From: CALBPI01 sp045110335
GTDB taxonomy: Bacteria > Pseudomonadota > Gammaproteobacteria > Steroidobacterales > Woeseiaceae
DNA length: 64,000 nucleotides
Direction of reading: 5' to 3'
Assembly (NCBI GenBank): GCA_045110335.1
Contig: JBGCGB010000024.1
Coordinates: 124,001-188,000 of the forward strand
Shown here: positions 17,719 through 26,466 of the stretch, piece after piece
How positions within the stretch are numbered: position 1 is the stretch's first letter
Layout of the letters: each line of letters opens with the position of its first letter
Notes under the pieces: model-generated
Databases searched by the model: none
Seen by the model: only the letters and a program-made list of their open reading frames with translations
What the model was told of the DNA's origin: nothing
Made by a program: the position numbers and the translations under genes

Positions 17719-19647
17719 TTATTTTTGCGGTAAACCGCGCTTTTCCGCGATTTCAGCGACAATCTCAGCGATAGCTTCTGACTTGGCTAAAACACGTTGT
17801 TGCTTGCTACCCAGTCGCCGCAGTGCAACCGTGTCTTGCTCTACTTCCCGCTTCCCGACCGCCATGATCAGTGGGATTTTTGCAAGACTATGCTCTCTTA
17901 CTTTGTAGGCGATTTTTTCGTTGCGCAGGTCTGATTCCGCATCGATACCCGCCGCTCTAAGCTCGCGAACAAGCTCGGCCGCATATTCGTCCCCGTCGGA
18001 GGTAATTGTGGCGACCATCACTTGTAATGGAGATAGCCATAACGGCAAGTTGCCGGCGTAGTGTTCTAGCAAAATTCCCGTGAAGCGTTCCAGTGATCCA
18101 AACATGGCCCGATGAAGCATGACCGGGACATGCCGTTGTCCGTCTTCGCCAACAAAGCTGGCGCCAAGTCGGCCCGGCAAATTTAGATCGACTTGCAGTG
18201 TGCCGCATTGCCAGTCGCGGCCAATGGCATCACGCAATACAAATTCCAGTTTCGGACCATAGAAAGCGCCTTCGCCCGGGTTGTGCGTATAGTCCATGTC
18301 GGTCGCTTTCAAAGCTGCCAGCAAGGACGCTTCCGCCTGATCCCATACTGCGTCGTCGCCAACGCGTTTTTCAGGGCGATCGGCAAACTTGATGCGAATA
18401 TCTTCGAAGCCGAAGTCTTTGTAGATACTCATGATCAGTTGACTGATAGCGACCGATTCTTGGGTGATCTGTTCCATCGTGCAAAAGACATGCGCATCAT
18501 CTTGCGTGAATGCGCGCACCCGAAGCATGCCATGCAATGCTCCGGAGGGTTCGTACCGATGTACCGTGCCGAATTCCGCCAGTCTCAACGGAAGTTCCCG
18601 GTAACTGGTAATGCCTTGTTTGAACACCTGAACATGTCCCGGGCAGTTCATTGGCTTGAGCGCGTAAACGCGACCGTCTTCTGTCTCCGTTGTATACATG
18701 TGCTCGCCAAATGTATCCCAGTGCCCGGACGCTTCCCACAGCGAACGGTCCATCACGGTTGGCGTATGGATCTCCCGATAGCCGGCATCGCTTTGGCGTT
18801 TCCGCATGTAGTCGATCAGGCGCTGAAACAGTGTCCAGCCTTTGGGGTGCCAAAAAATAGAACCTGGTGCTTCCTCCTGGAAATGGAACAAGTCCATTTG
18901 CTTGCCCAGTTTTCTGTGATCGCGTTTTTCAGCTTCCTCGACTTGTTTAAGGTAAACCCTAAGTTGCTTTTCATTGGACCAGGCCGTGCCGTAAATTCGT
19001 TGCAGCATTTCGTTTTTTGAATCGCCTTGCCAGTAGGCACCTGACAATCGCAACAACTTGAAACCCTTGCCAAGTCGGCCGGTCGACGGCAAGTGCGGCC
19101 CACGGCACAAGTCAATGAAATCGCCCTGCCGATAGAGCGTGATGGTTTGGTCTTCAGGGATGCGTTCGATGAGTTTCGCCTTGTACTCCTCTCCGGCGTC
19201 GCGGAAGAACTTGACGGCGTCATTGCGCGTCCAGACTTCCCGGATCAACGTTTCGTCGCGTTGCACGATTTCATGCATGCGCTTTTCGATCAGTTCCAGG
19301 TCTTCCGGCGTAAATGCTGTTTCGCGAGCGAAGTCGTAATAAAAGCCGTTCTCGATGGCAGGACCGATCGTGACTTGCGTCTCCGGGTACAACTCTTTTA
19401 CGGCTTCGGCCATCACATGTGCCGCATCATGCCGGAGTAGCTCGAGTCCTTCGTCGCTGTCACGCGTGATGATGGCAATGTTTGCGTCGCTTTCAAGTGT
19501 TCGGGTGAGGTCCAGAGGCTCATCGTCGACACGGATAGCGACGGCGGCTTTGGCCAATGATTTGCCGATATCCTCGGCGATCTGCAAGCCGGTAACAGCT
19601 GCATCATAGTCTCGAACAGATTGATCGGGGAGCGTGAACTTAGGCAT
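17719..19647 (-). CDS. thrS: Threonyl-tRNA synthetase
   Basis: The 642-residue product has the normal full length. It shows the TGS domain (MPKFTLPDQSVRDY to about residue 62), the HxxxH-containing editing domain (RHDAAHVMAEAV, IGPAIENGFYYDF) and the class II catalytic domain. Zinc ligand Cys335 lies in MNCPGH, and motif 2 is in HGMLRVRAFTQDDAH. The C-terminal anticodon-binding domain ends in KREVEQDTVALRRLG. It charges tRNA-Thr in the cytoplasm. In many gammaproteobacteria thrS is followed by infC-rpmI-rplT; here the next gene on its downstream side is the receiver-TonB gene, after a 178-bp gap. No T-box or operator was recognised in the 182 bp upstream. Confidence 0.98.
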   Translation of the reverse strand: MPKFTLPDQSVRDYDAAVTGLQIAEDIGKSLAKAAVAIRVDDEPLDLTRTLESDANIAIITRDSDEGLELLRHDAAHVMAEAVKELYPETQVTIGPAIENGFYYDFARETAFTPEDLELIEKRMHEIVQRDETLIREVWTRNDAVKFFRDAGEEYKAKLIERIPEDQTITLYRQGDFIDLCRGPHLPSTGRLGKGFKLLRLSGAYWQGDSKNEMLQRIYGTAWSNEKQLRVYLKQVEEAEKRDHRKLGKQMDLFHFQEEAPGSIFWHPKGWTLFQRLIDYMRKRQSDAGYREIHTPTVMDRSLWEASGHWDTFGEHMYTTETEDGRVYALKPMNCPGHVQVFKQGITSYRELPLRLAEFGTVHRYEPSGALHGMLRVRAFTQDDAHVFCTMEQITQESVAISQLIMSIYKDFGFEDIRIKFADRPEKRVGDDAVWDQAEASLLAALKATDMDYTHNPGEGAFYGPKLEFVLRDAIGRDWQCGTLQVDLNLPGRLGASFVGEDGQRHVPVMLHRAMFGSLERFTGILLEHYAGNLPLWLSPLQVMVATITSDGDEYAAELVRELRAAGIDAESDLRNEKIAYKVREHSLAKIPLIMAVGKREVEQDTVALRRLGSKQQRVLAKSEAIAEIVAEIAEKRGLPQK

Positions 19648-19829
19648 GGTTTTATGGGATCCGTATCAGCGACAAGGGTCCATGCCGCCGGTTCTCACGG
19701 ATTGCAGGCCCTAGGATATTTTCAACCGCTTATTGTAGCCTAAACCGAACAATCTGCCACGGCCGAAGTGCATATTCAGGCTGTGGTTGCGGTATCATTC
19801 GGCCACGAGTTTGAATTCCGGAATAGGTA

Positions 19830-20300
19830 ATGTCCCTATCAGACACTGATCACAATCATGAGCACTGTGTTAGCAATGCTGTTGCGCAGGCTGAGGTCAT
19901 TTGCGCGGAGCAGGGTAAACGCTTAACGGCGTTGCGCCGTCGCGTGCTCGAGTTGGTTTGGGGCAGCCATAAGCCGGTCGGTGCTTACGATGTGCTCGAA
20001 GCCTTGTCGGCTGCGGGTAAGCGGGCAGCCCCACCAACCGTCTACCGGGCGCTCGATTTCTTGATGGAAGCTGGCCTTGTCCATCGGTTGGATTCACTCA
20101 ACGCCTTTATTGGTTGCTCCGACCCCAGTCATCCGCATCACGGCCAATTTCTGATTTGTCGCGAATGTCGTCGCGTTACCGAAATCGATGTGGGGACGGT
20201 TAACGCGCAGATTGCGAAAGTGGCGGCAAACGCCGGTTTTGTTGCTGAGCAACAGATGTTGGAAGTGCAAGGCGTTTGCCGACTCTGCGCAAGCGAGTAA
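19830..20300 (+). CDS. zur: Fur-family zinc uptake regulator (Zur)
   Basis: The product is 156 residues. The winged-helix DNA-binding part is visible (LTALRRRVLELVWG, then PPTVYRALDFLMEAGLVHRLDS). The C-terminal dimerisation part has CRECRRVTEID and a final CRLC, the two CxxC pairs that hold the structural zinc in Zur. The short HDHN-like histidine-rich N-terminus and CSDPSHPHHGQF segment also fit Zur rather than Fur. Zinc-loaded Zur represses zinc uptake genes. It is followed within 3 bp by a DUF457 metal-dependent membrane protein, suggesting a bicistronic unit. No Zur box was recognised in the region between thrS and this gene. Confidence 0.88.
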   Translation: MSLSDTDHNHEHCVSNAVAQAEVICAEQGKRLTALRRRVLELVWGSHKPVGAYDVLEALSAAGKRAAPPTVYRALDFLMEAGLVHRLDSLNAFIGCSDPSHPHHGQFLICRECRRVTEIDVGTVNAQIAKVAANAGFVAEQQMLEVQGVCRLCASE

Positions 20301-20303
20301 CCT

Positions 20304-21281
20304 ATCGATTCACTGACCCAGTTAGCGCTCGGCGCTTGTGTCGGGCAAGCCGTGGCCGGCCGCCAGTTTGGCGTCCGTGCGGCTGTCATCGGGGGGTTGT
20401 GCGGAACATTACCCGATTTAGACGTCTTGGTGCCTTACGCTGATCCGGTAGCGCAAATGACCTATCACCGTGGTTGGTCGCACTCATTGTTTTGGCTAAC
20501 GCTGATCTCCCCCCTGATTGCAGCAGGCATCGGTCGTTTCCGAGTATTTCGCGGAAAATTCAAGCGCTTGCTGGTACTCGTTTGGCTGGCGCTGACTACG
20601 CACCCAATCCTCGACGCATTTACAGTCTATGGAACCCAATTGTGGCGACCCTTTAGCGAGACCCCCGTCAGCATTGGCAGCATCTTTATATTAGACCCCG
20701 TGGTCACTGTTACCTTGATCGTCGGCATTGTCGCTGCGCTTCGACTCCGGCATCGCCCTCAAGTCCACCGGCCGCCAACGATTGCGTTGGGTATCGTTGC
20801 TGCATACCTCGGCGCAGGTGTACTCCTGCAGGGGCATATGCAAGCTCGTGCGTTGCAGTCCCTAGGCAAGCAAGACGATGTCGTTCAAGTGAAGGCGTTG
20901 CCGACGCCGCTGAATCAGGTTCGATGGCGCTTGATGGCGCAGACTGAAATACAATTCTGCGACGCATTTCTAAATTTTTGGAACGCCGCTTCCCCTGATT
21001 GGCGATGTCGGTCTAATGGCGCGGCATTGATTCATGAACTACGTGGTCACTGGCCTGTCGACCGACTAGTCTGGTTTTCCAAAGGCTGGGTCATCGCGGA
21101 GGTTGTGTCGGGCGAGGTGATTATTCGGGACGTTCGGATGGGCATTCCTGACGATTACTTGTTCTCGTTTAGCGTCGCAAGTGCCGAGAACGAAGCGCTT
21201 AGGGCAACCGATGCAGAGCAGTTGCCGACACCGGCAGGAATGCTCGATCGCTATCGCGATGCTTATCGGCATCCCAACTAG
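20304..21281 (+). CDS. DUF457/YdjM-like membrane protein (putative metal-dependent hydrolase)
   Basis: Homologues begin MDSLTQ; here the corresponding codons at 20304 read ATC-GAT-TCA-CTG-ACC-CAG directly after the zur stop, so either ATC is the initiator or translation starts at CTG 20313 or GTG 20352. The roughly 325-residue protein has the family signature GTLPDLDVLVP, then YHRGWSHSL, then THPILDAF, whose Asp and His residues form the presumed metal site. Four to five membrane helices precede a soluble C-terminal domain with conserved tryptophans. Family members are inner-membrane proteins annotated as metal-dependent hydrolases without a firm substrate. Coupling to zur suggests zinc, but that is inference. 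Confidence 0.85.
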   Translation: MDSLTQLALGACVGQAVAGRQFGVRAAVIGGLCGTLPDLDVLVPYADPVAQMTYHRGWSHSLFWLTLISPLIAAGIGRFRVFRGKFKRLLVLVWLALTTHPILDAFTVYGTQLWRPFSETPVSIGSIFILDPVVTVTLIVGIVAALRLRHRPQVHRPPTIALGIVAAYLGAGVLLQGHMQARALQSLGKQDDVVQVKALPTPLNQVRWRLMAQTEIQFCDAFLNFWNAASPDWRCRSNGAALIHELRGHWPVDRLVWFSKGWVIAEVVSGEVIIRDVRMGIPDDYLFSFSVASAENEALRATDAEQLPTPAGMLDRYRDAYRHPN

Positions 21282-21351
21282 CGCAATCCCGTTCATCGTC
21301 GCGTAGAATATGGCGGACAGATCTGGACCGGGTCAGTTTAGGCGATAACAA

Positions 21352-23064
21352 ATGACATCAGCGACACACGATAACGAGCACTCAGCGGAAGAATCACCAC
21401 GTGATTTCATTCGCCAAATCATTGCAGATGATGTTTCATCGGGGAAGCTTCCGGCCGGGTTGGTCACGCGATTCCCACCCGAACCGAATGGCTTTTTGCA
21501 CATCGGTCACGCGCTCTCGATCTCATTGAATTTTGGTGTCGGACAAGAGTTCGATGGACGTACTTTTCTCCGTTTTGATGATACAAATCCGGAAAAAGAG
21601 CGTCAGGAATTCGCTGATGCGATTAGCAAAGACGTTCGGTGGTTGGGATACAATTGGCAGGAAGACCTAACCCACGCCTCGGATTATTTCGAACGCATTT
21701 ATGCGGCCGCTTTATCGTTGATTGATAGCGGGGATGCTTACGTTGACAGCCTGAGCGCTGACGAGATACGTGAGTATCGCGGTACGCTAAAATCGCCAGG
21801 CAAGAATAGCCCGCATCGTGATCGAACGGTAGCCGAGAATCGCGATCTTTTCGAACGCATGCGACAAGGTGAATTTCCCGACGGTACGCACGTGCTTCGC
21901 GCGAAAATCGATATGGCGTCTCCGAATATTAATTTGCGCGACCCGACATTGTACCGTATCCGGCATGCGGAGCATCAACGCACCGGCGATGCTTGGCCGA
22001 TCTATCCGATGTATGATTTCGCGCATACGTTGTGCGACATCTTCGAGGGCATCACGCACAGTTTGTGTACCCTTGAATTTGAAGATCATCGCCCGTTGTA
22101 CGAATGGTTCGTTGCGCGACAGCAGACCGTTTATCCGCCGCGCCAGATCGAATTCTCCCGTTTGCAAGTTGCCTATATGGTCACCAGTAAGCGCCGTCTA
22201 AAGGCGTTGGTGGATGGCGGACATGTCTCCGGTTGGGATGACCCGCGCATGCCAACGGTTGCCGGTTTACGTCGACGTGGTTATCCGGCGGCGGCATTGG
22301 CTGAGTTTTGTAAACGGGTGGGTATCACCAAGAAATCGAAATTTATCGAACTCGGCCTACTTGAGTCCACCGTCCGCGATGCGCTTTCAAATGCGCATCG
22401 CACTTTTGGTGTCATTGATCCACTAAGAGTGGTGATTACCAACTTCCCTGAAGGCGAAACCGAGTGGATGACGGCGATGAATCATCCCAATGATCCGGAT
22501 CAGGGCGAACGTGAGATTCCATTCTCGCGAGAACTTTGGATTGAGCGTAGTGACTTTCTTGAGGAGGCGCCGAGGAAGTTTTTCAGGCTTAAACCGGGCG
22601 GCGAAGTACGGCTGCGCTATGGTTACATCATTCAATGCAATGATGTAATCAAGGATGACAACGGTGAAGTGATTGAACTGCACTGCACGCTGGACCCAGA
22701 AACCCGCAGCGGTTCCGGGAACGATCGGAAGGTGAAGGGCACCATTCACTGGTTGTCGGCAGCACACGCGCTACCAGCGACGATGCATCTGTATGACCGA
22801 CTTTTCCGTGAGCCCGCTCCAGCGAGGAGTGAGGATTTTCTGGCGACGCTAAACCCGGACTCGTTGACCATCGCGAAGGGTTACGTTGAGCCGGTTTTTG
22901 GCGATGCCGATCCCGCTGAGCCCGTGCAGTTCGAACGGCTTGGATATTTCAAGCAAGATACAACGTCCTCGTCCGACGCTTTGGTGTTTAACCGTATCGT
23001 GACACTTCGCGATTCATGGGCGAAACTCGAAAAGCAAGCGATGCAAACGTTGTCAGGTGACTAG
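21352..23064 (+). CDS. glnS: Glutaminyl-tRNA synthetase
   Basis: The 570-residue class I synthetase has HIGH at residues 50-53 (preceded by PPEPNGFL). The GlnRS-type LRFDDTNPEKE is present, as is the KMSKS-equivalent VTSKR at 277-281, where most homologues have VMSKR. SGWDDPRMPT and the two-barrel C-terminal anticodon-binding region (ETRSGSGNDRKVKGTIHWL, FVERLGYF-like end) confirm GlnRS over GluRS. It attaches glutamine to tRNA-Gln. The length is slightly above that of the E. coli enzyme because of a short N-terminal extension. The 3' end overlaps the convergent transporter gene by 4 bp. Confidence 0.98.
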   Translation: MTSATHDNEHSAEESPRDFIRQIIADDVSSGKLPAGLVTRFPPEPNGFLHIGHALSISLNFGVGQEFDGRTFLRFDDTNPEKERQEFADAISKDVRWLGYNWQEDLTHASDYFERIYAAALSLIDSGDAYVDSLSADEIREYRGTLKSPGKNSPHRDRTVAENRDLFERMRQGEFPDGTHVLRAKIDMASPNINLRDPTLYRIRHAEHQRTGDAWPIYPMYDFAHTLCDIFEGITHSLCTLEFEDHRPLYEWFVARQQTVYPPRQIEFSRLQVAYMVTSKRRLKALVDGGHVSGWDDPRMPTVAGLRRRGYPAAALAEFCKRVGITKKSKFIELGLLESTVRDALSNAHRTFGVIDPLRVVITNFPEGETEWMTAMNHPNDPDQGEREIPFSRELWIERSDFLEEAPRKFFRLKPGGEVRLRYGYIIQCNDVIKDDNGEVIELHCTLDPETRSGSGNDRKVKGTIHWLSAAHALPATMHLYDRLFREPAPARSEDFLATLNPDSLTIAKGYVEPVFGDADPAEPVQFERLGYFKQDTTSSSDALVFNRIVTLRDSWAKLEKQAMQTLSGD

Positions 23065-23801
23065 TCGGGCACAAGCCCGCGGTTGCGCCAATGCCGCGCG
23101 AGATACAAAAATGGGGTATCGATAGCGGCGATGGCGAGCTTGAACCCATACTTGGCGACACCGAGCATGATCGCCGTTTGAAGATCTACGACGCCCCACC
23201 AAACGACCAGCGAGAACAGCAGCGAGTCGACCAACTGTGCGGTCATTGTCGACGCGTTGTTTCGTAGCCATAACCAGCGTCCGTTGGTGCGTTGTTTGAT
23301 GGTGTGAAATACAAAAACGTCCAGCCGCTGGCTTACAAGGTAGGCGAACAGTGAACCCAATACGAAACGGGGTGAGAAATTGACCAGCGTTTGAAATGCG
23401 CCATGTACCTCACTTGCGAAAGCCGCATTCTTGGGTGATGTGCTCGGCGCAAACATGACGCCGATGCTCATCATGACCAGCACAATGATGCTGACAACAA
23501 ATCCCAGCATTACCGCCTCGTTCGCTTTTTTGCGACCGTAATTTTCGCTCAGAATGTCCGTGGCGAAAAAAATGCTTGAGTAGAAGATCACGCCGAGGCT
23601 GGTTTCCAGCCCAAAAATTTGCGTGAGTTTTGGTCCCTGTAGATTGGCGAGTACGATTGCCGTGGCGATGGCAACCTGAAGACCTGCCGTACCGAATTTG
23701 CGATATAGAAATAGCGTAAAGGCTAGGTCTAGTAGCAACGTGGTTATCCAGAGTAGTTCCTGCTGACCTGCAAAAAACTGAACAACGCTGGCTGGGAACA
23801 T
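23061..23801 (-). CDS. yhhQ: Queuosine-precursor transporter (YhhQ/VUT family)
   Basis: This 246-residue membrane protein has about six helices. It contains the family hallmark FFATDILSENYGRKKANEAV near residue 80 and the C-terminal PFLYLARHW segment. YhhQ family members import 7-deazaguanine queuosine precursors (preQ0/preQ1). A conserved polar pair in LVDSLLFSLVVWW lies in a later helix. No queuosine gene or preQ1 riboswitch was recognised beside it; the 80 bp upstream hold the terminator of the acyl-CoA dehydrogenase operon. Regulation is therefore unknown. Confidence 0.9.
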   Translation of the reverse strand: MFPASVVQFFAGQQELLWITTLLLDLAFTLFLYRKFGTAGLQVAIATAIVLANLQGPKLTQIFGLETSLGVIFYSSIFFATDILSENYGRKKANEAVMLGFVVSIIVLVMMSIGVMFAPSTSPKNAAFASEVHGAFQTLVNFSPRFVLGSLFAYLVSQRLDVFVFHTIKQRTNGRWLWLRNNASTMTAQLVDSLLFSLVVWWGVVDLQTAIMLGVAKYGFKLAIAAIDTPFLYLARHWRNRGLVPD

Positions 23802-23818
23802 GGGATTAACTCCGGTCT

Positions 23819-23860
23819 AAAAGAGAACGGCGTGATCCGCTGGGTGGCAGATCACGCCGT
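23819..23860 (-). terminator. Rho-independent terminator of the acyl-CoA dehydrogenase operon
   Basis: On the minus strand, 22 bases after the dehydrogenase stop, an 11-bp perfect inverted repeat (ACGGCGTGATC / GATCACGCCGT, 23850-23860 and 23827-23837) encloses a 12-base loop. It is followed by TCTCTTTTAG. A G+C-rich stem and a T-rich tail in the direction of transcription are the standard pattern. Confidence 0.8.
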
Positions 23861-23881
23861 CGATCAATATGACGCGTTTGC

Positions 23882-25012
23882 TTAGTCGAGTTCGTAGCGG
23901 TCTACGTGGTAGTCGGCATTGCCAAACAGGGTGTCAATCATCGTCAAACGTTTGAAATAGTGCGCGACATCCAATTCCCATGTGACACCCATACCGCCGT
24001 GCAACTGAACGGCTTCTTCGCCCAGTTTTCGACCTTCGGTGCCAATCTGGATTTTCAAAGCCGCGATCGCAGTGGCGGTTGCTTTCGCGTCACCCTCACT
24101 GTGTTTCATGACAGCATGCAACAACAACGATCGGCTTTGCTCAAAGATCATGAACATCTCTACCATACGATGTTGCAAGGCCTGGAAACTCGCGATGGGA
24201 ACTCCAAACTGTACGCGTGATTTGGTGTATTCGAGCGTCTTGTAGTTCAACACCTGCATGATCCCGACGGCCTCAGCGCAAACGGCGATCGTCGCTTCAC
24301 CAATGACAGACTCAAGCGTCTCGAACGCATCGCCTTCATTGCCCAACAGCTGATCCGTGGATACCTTGACACCGCTGAACTGAAGTTCGGCCGCCTGACG
24401 CGCATCGACGGTTGGATACGTCTTTTTGCTGATTCCCTCAGCATTGGCATCAACGACAAAGAAGCTGATGCCATCGGTGTCTTTACGACTGCCAGCTGTA
24501 CGCGCGGTGACGACAAGTGTGTCAGCAGCACCGCCATTCAGTACCACTGTCTTCTTGCCGGATAACACGTAGTGATCGCCTTTTTTCTCGGCGGTCATTG
24601 TCACATCGCTGAGGTCGAAACGGCTTTGCGGTTCGGCATAGGCGAGGGCGGCGAGTTTTGAGCCCTCGATGATGTCGGTTAACCAGGCGTTCTTTTGGGC
24701 GTCGTTGGCCAAGTGTCTCAAGACGCCACCGGCCATCACGATGCATGGCAAGTAAGGCTCGATGACGAGCCCCTGACCAAATTGTTCCATGAGCAGCATC
24801 AGTTCTACAGCGCCGCCGCCCAGTCCACCATCTTCTTCGGCAAAAGGAACGGCGGTGAGGCCCAATTCTGCGAACTCGGTCCAGCGTTGTTTGCTGAAGC
24901 CGAGTTCACTGCTGGCTGCCTTTTGGCGGCCATCAAAGTCATAGTCGTTTTGGATAAACTTGGCCACGCTGTCTTGCAGCATGGTCTGGTCTTCTGTGAT
25001 CGAAAAATCCAT
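23882..25012 (-). CDS. Acyl-CoA dehydrogenase, small-subunit type
   Basis: This 376-residue flavoprotein has the dehydrogenase N-terminal helical domain (FSITEDQTMLQDSVAKF), the central beta domain (ALAYAEPQSRFDLSD, VLSGKKTVVLNGGAADTLVVTAR) and the C-terminal helices (QFGVPIASFQALQHRMVEM, QLHGGMGVTWELDVAHYFKR). It resembles the PimD-like partner of heteromeric acyl-CoA dehydrogenases. The gene follows another dehydrogenase by 17 bp on the same strand, so an alpha2beta2 enzyme is likely. It would introduce the alpha-beta double bond into an acyl-CoA and pass electrons to ETF; the substrate could be a dicarboxyl, branched or ring-bearing acyl-CoA. Confidence 0.92.
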   Translation of the reverse strand: MDFSITEDQTMLQDSVAKFIQNDYDFDGRQKAASSELGFSKQRWTEFAELGLTAVPFAEEDGGLGGGAVELMLLMEQFGQGLVIEPYLPCIVMAGGVLRHLANDAQKNAWLTDIIEGSKLAALAYAEPQSRFDLSDVTMTAEKKGDHYVLSGKKTVVLNGGAADTLVVTARTAGSRKDTDGISFFVVDANAEGISKKTYPTVDARQAAELQFSGVKVSTDQLLGNEGDAFETLESVIGEATIAVCAEAVGIMQVLNYKTLEYTKSRVQFGVPIASFQALQHRMVEMFMIFEQSRSLLLHAVMKHSEGDAKATATAIAALKIQIGTEGRKLGEEAVQLHGGMGVTWELDVAHYFKRLTMIDTLFGNADYHVDRYELD

Positions 25013-25029
25013 AGTGATTGAAGTCCCGT

Positions 25030-26232
25030 TTACAAACCAAGCACGTGCTTGGAAATGATGTTCTTTTGAATCTCGTTTGAGCCGCCGTAAATTGACGCTT
25101 TTCGATAGTTGAAATATCGAAGTGCTGTGGTGGGCTCTTTGGAGTCGACGACCATCTCGTCCGGATCGATGTCCAGGCGGAATTGGTCGGGCACAAACGG
25201 CATCGCGTAGTAGCCGGCCGCTTCGAGATACAGATTGTCGAGCGCTTGTTGCATCTCGGTGCCCTTGATTTTCAAGATGGAGCTTTCAGGTCCTGGCGCT
25301 TTGCCGGTTGCAATGGCTGCAAGCGTGCGCAAGTCGGTGAATTCCAGTGCTTTTAACGCCACTTCGGTGCGCACCAGTTTGTTGCGGAAAGACGCTTGCT
25401 CAATTAGCGGATCGGCGCCGTGTTGTGATGTGTTCGCCATTTCTTTGAGGCGTGCCAGTCGGTACTTGGAGCGTGCAACGCCGGCAATGTTCGTTCGCTC
25501 GTGCTGCAGTAACACTTTGCCATAGGTCCAGCCTTTGCCTTCTTCGCCAACGAGGTTCTCGACTGGAACACGAACATTGTCAAAGTGAATCTCATTGACC
25601 TCATGTCCGCCTTCAATCGTAATGATTGGCTTAACGGAAATGCCCGGTGTCTTCATATCACACAAGATGAAGCTGATGCCTTCTTGGCGACGAGCCGTGT
25701 CATTGTTGGTTCTGGCCAGCACGAAAATCCAGTCCGCGTGTTGGCCCAGTGTGGTCCAGGTTTTCGTACCGTCAATGACATAGTGATCGCCATCACGCAC
25801 CGCTTGTGTTTTCAATGACGCAAGGTCGGACCCGGCGCCGGGTTCTGAGTAACCCTGACACCACCAGACATTCGACTCCAGAATATCGGGTAAGAAGCGT
25901 CGCTTGACGTCTTCATTGCCGAAAGCATAAATCACGGGCCCGACCATATTGACGCCAAATGGCACGACGTCGGGTGCGTTCGCCTCAGCCATTTCAGTGG
26001 CAAAGATGTACTTCTGAACGGGTGTCCAGCCGGTACCGCCATACTCCACTGGCCAATTCACGGCCATGTAACCATGTTTCGCCAGAGTCTTTTGCCATCG
26101 CACATGGTCGTCTTTGCCGAGGCGGATACCGCGGTTCATCTTCTCGCGGATGTCATCCGGATAATGGTTGGTGAAAAAGTCACGTATTTCCTGTTGGAAA
26201 GCGAGCTCTTCCTGGCTGAAGTTAAGATCCAT
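25030..26232 (-). CDS. Acyl-CoA dehydrogenase, large-subunit type
   Basis: The start is ATG 26232 (MDLNFSQEELAFQQEI), a typical N-terminus; an in-frame codon at 26250 only adds six residues. The 400-residue product has WCQGYSEPGAGSDLASLKT and VIDGTKTWTTLGQHADWIFVLAR in the beta domain. It ends with RKASIYGGSNEIQKNIISKHVLGL, containing the GGSNEIQ motif that binds FAD in this family. It resembles PimC-like large subunits and the FadE-type partners used in steroid or dicarboxylate degradation. First gene of the two-gene leftward operon with the small-subunit gene, terminated by the hairpin at 23819-23860. Confidence 0.93.
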   Translation of the reverse strand: MDLNFSQEELAFQQEIRDFFTNHYPDDIREKMNRGIRLGKDDHVRWQKTLAKHGYMAVNWPVEYGGTGWTPVQKYIFATEMAEANAPDVVPFGVNMVGPVIYAFGNEDVKRRFLPDILESNVWWCQGYSEPGAGSDLASLKTQAVRDGDHYVIDGTKTWTTLGQHADWIFVLARTNNDTARRQEGISFILCDMKTPGISVKPIITIEGGHEVNEIHFDNVRVPVENLVGEEGKGWTYGKVLLQHERTNIAGVARSKYRLARLKEMANTSQHGADPLIEQASFRNKLVRTEVALKALEFTDLRTLAAIATGKAPGPESSILKIKGTEMQQALDNLYLEAAGYYAMPFVPDQFRLDIDPDEMVVDSKEPTTALRYFNYRKASIYGGSNEIQKNIISKHVLGL

Positions 26233-26428
26233 AAATGCCCCCGAGGCCATGTAGACCGGCTTATAAGCTGTGTAAGGCTTGTCCGGTGATTAGATAACGC
26301 CGATAAATCTCTTTAACGGTAGTTTACTAGTATAGCGATCCATGTTGCGGCGCACAATAGCGCTACCGATGGCTTGAACGGATCACTCGTCGCCTCGGTT
26401 TTGTGTAATGTGACCGGAATTCAAACTG

Positions 26429-26460
26429 TTGTTTTTCGGTTGTCGTTATGTCGGTATAAT
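26429..26460 (+). promoter_or_regulatory. Candidate sigma-70 promoter of the moa operon
   Basis: A perfect TATAAT lies at 26455-26460, with a poor -35 candidate TTGTTT at 26429-26434 (20-base spacer). The predicted transcription start falls at about 26466-26467, on the moaA ATG itself, which would make the mRNA leaderless. No molybdenum-cofactor riboswitch fold was recognised in the 234 bp between the dehydrogenase and moaA. Confidence 0.45.
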
Positions 26461-26466
26461 CGATCG

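Noticed and set aside
18193..19020. Open frame of 275 codons on the + strand
   Set aside because: It is wholly antisense to thrS, whose full-length protein is certain, and the translation shows no family features.
26233..26466. Molybdenum-cofactor riboswitch upstream of moaA
   Set aside because: No convincing paired elements or conserved core seen by eye; a covariance search could overturn this.
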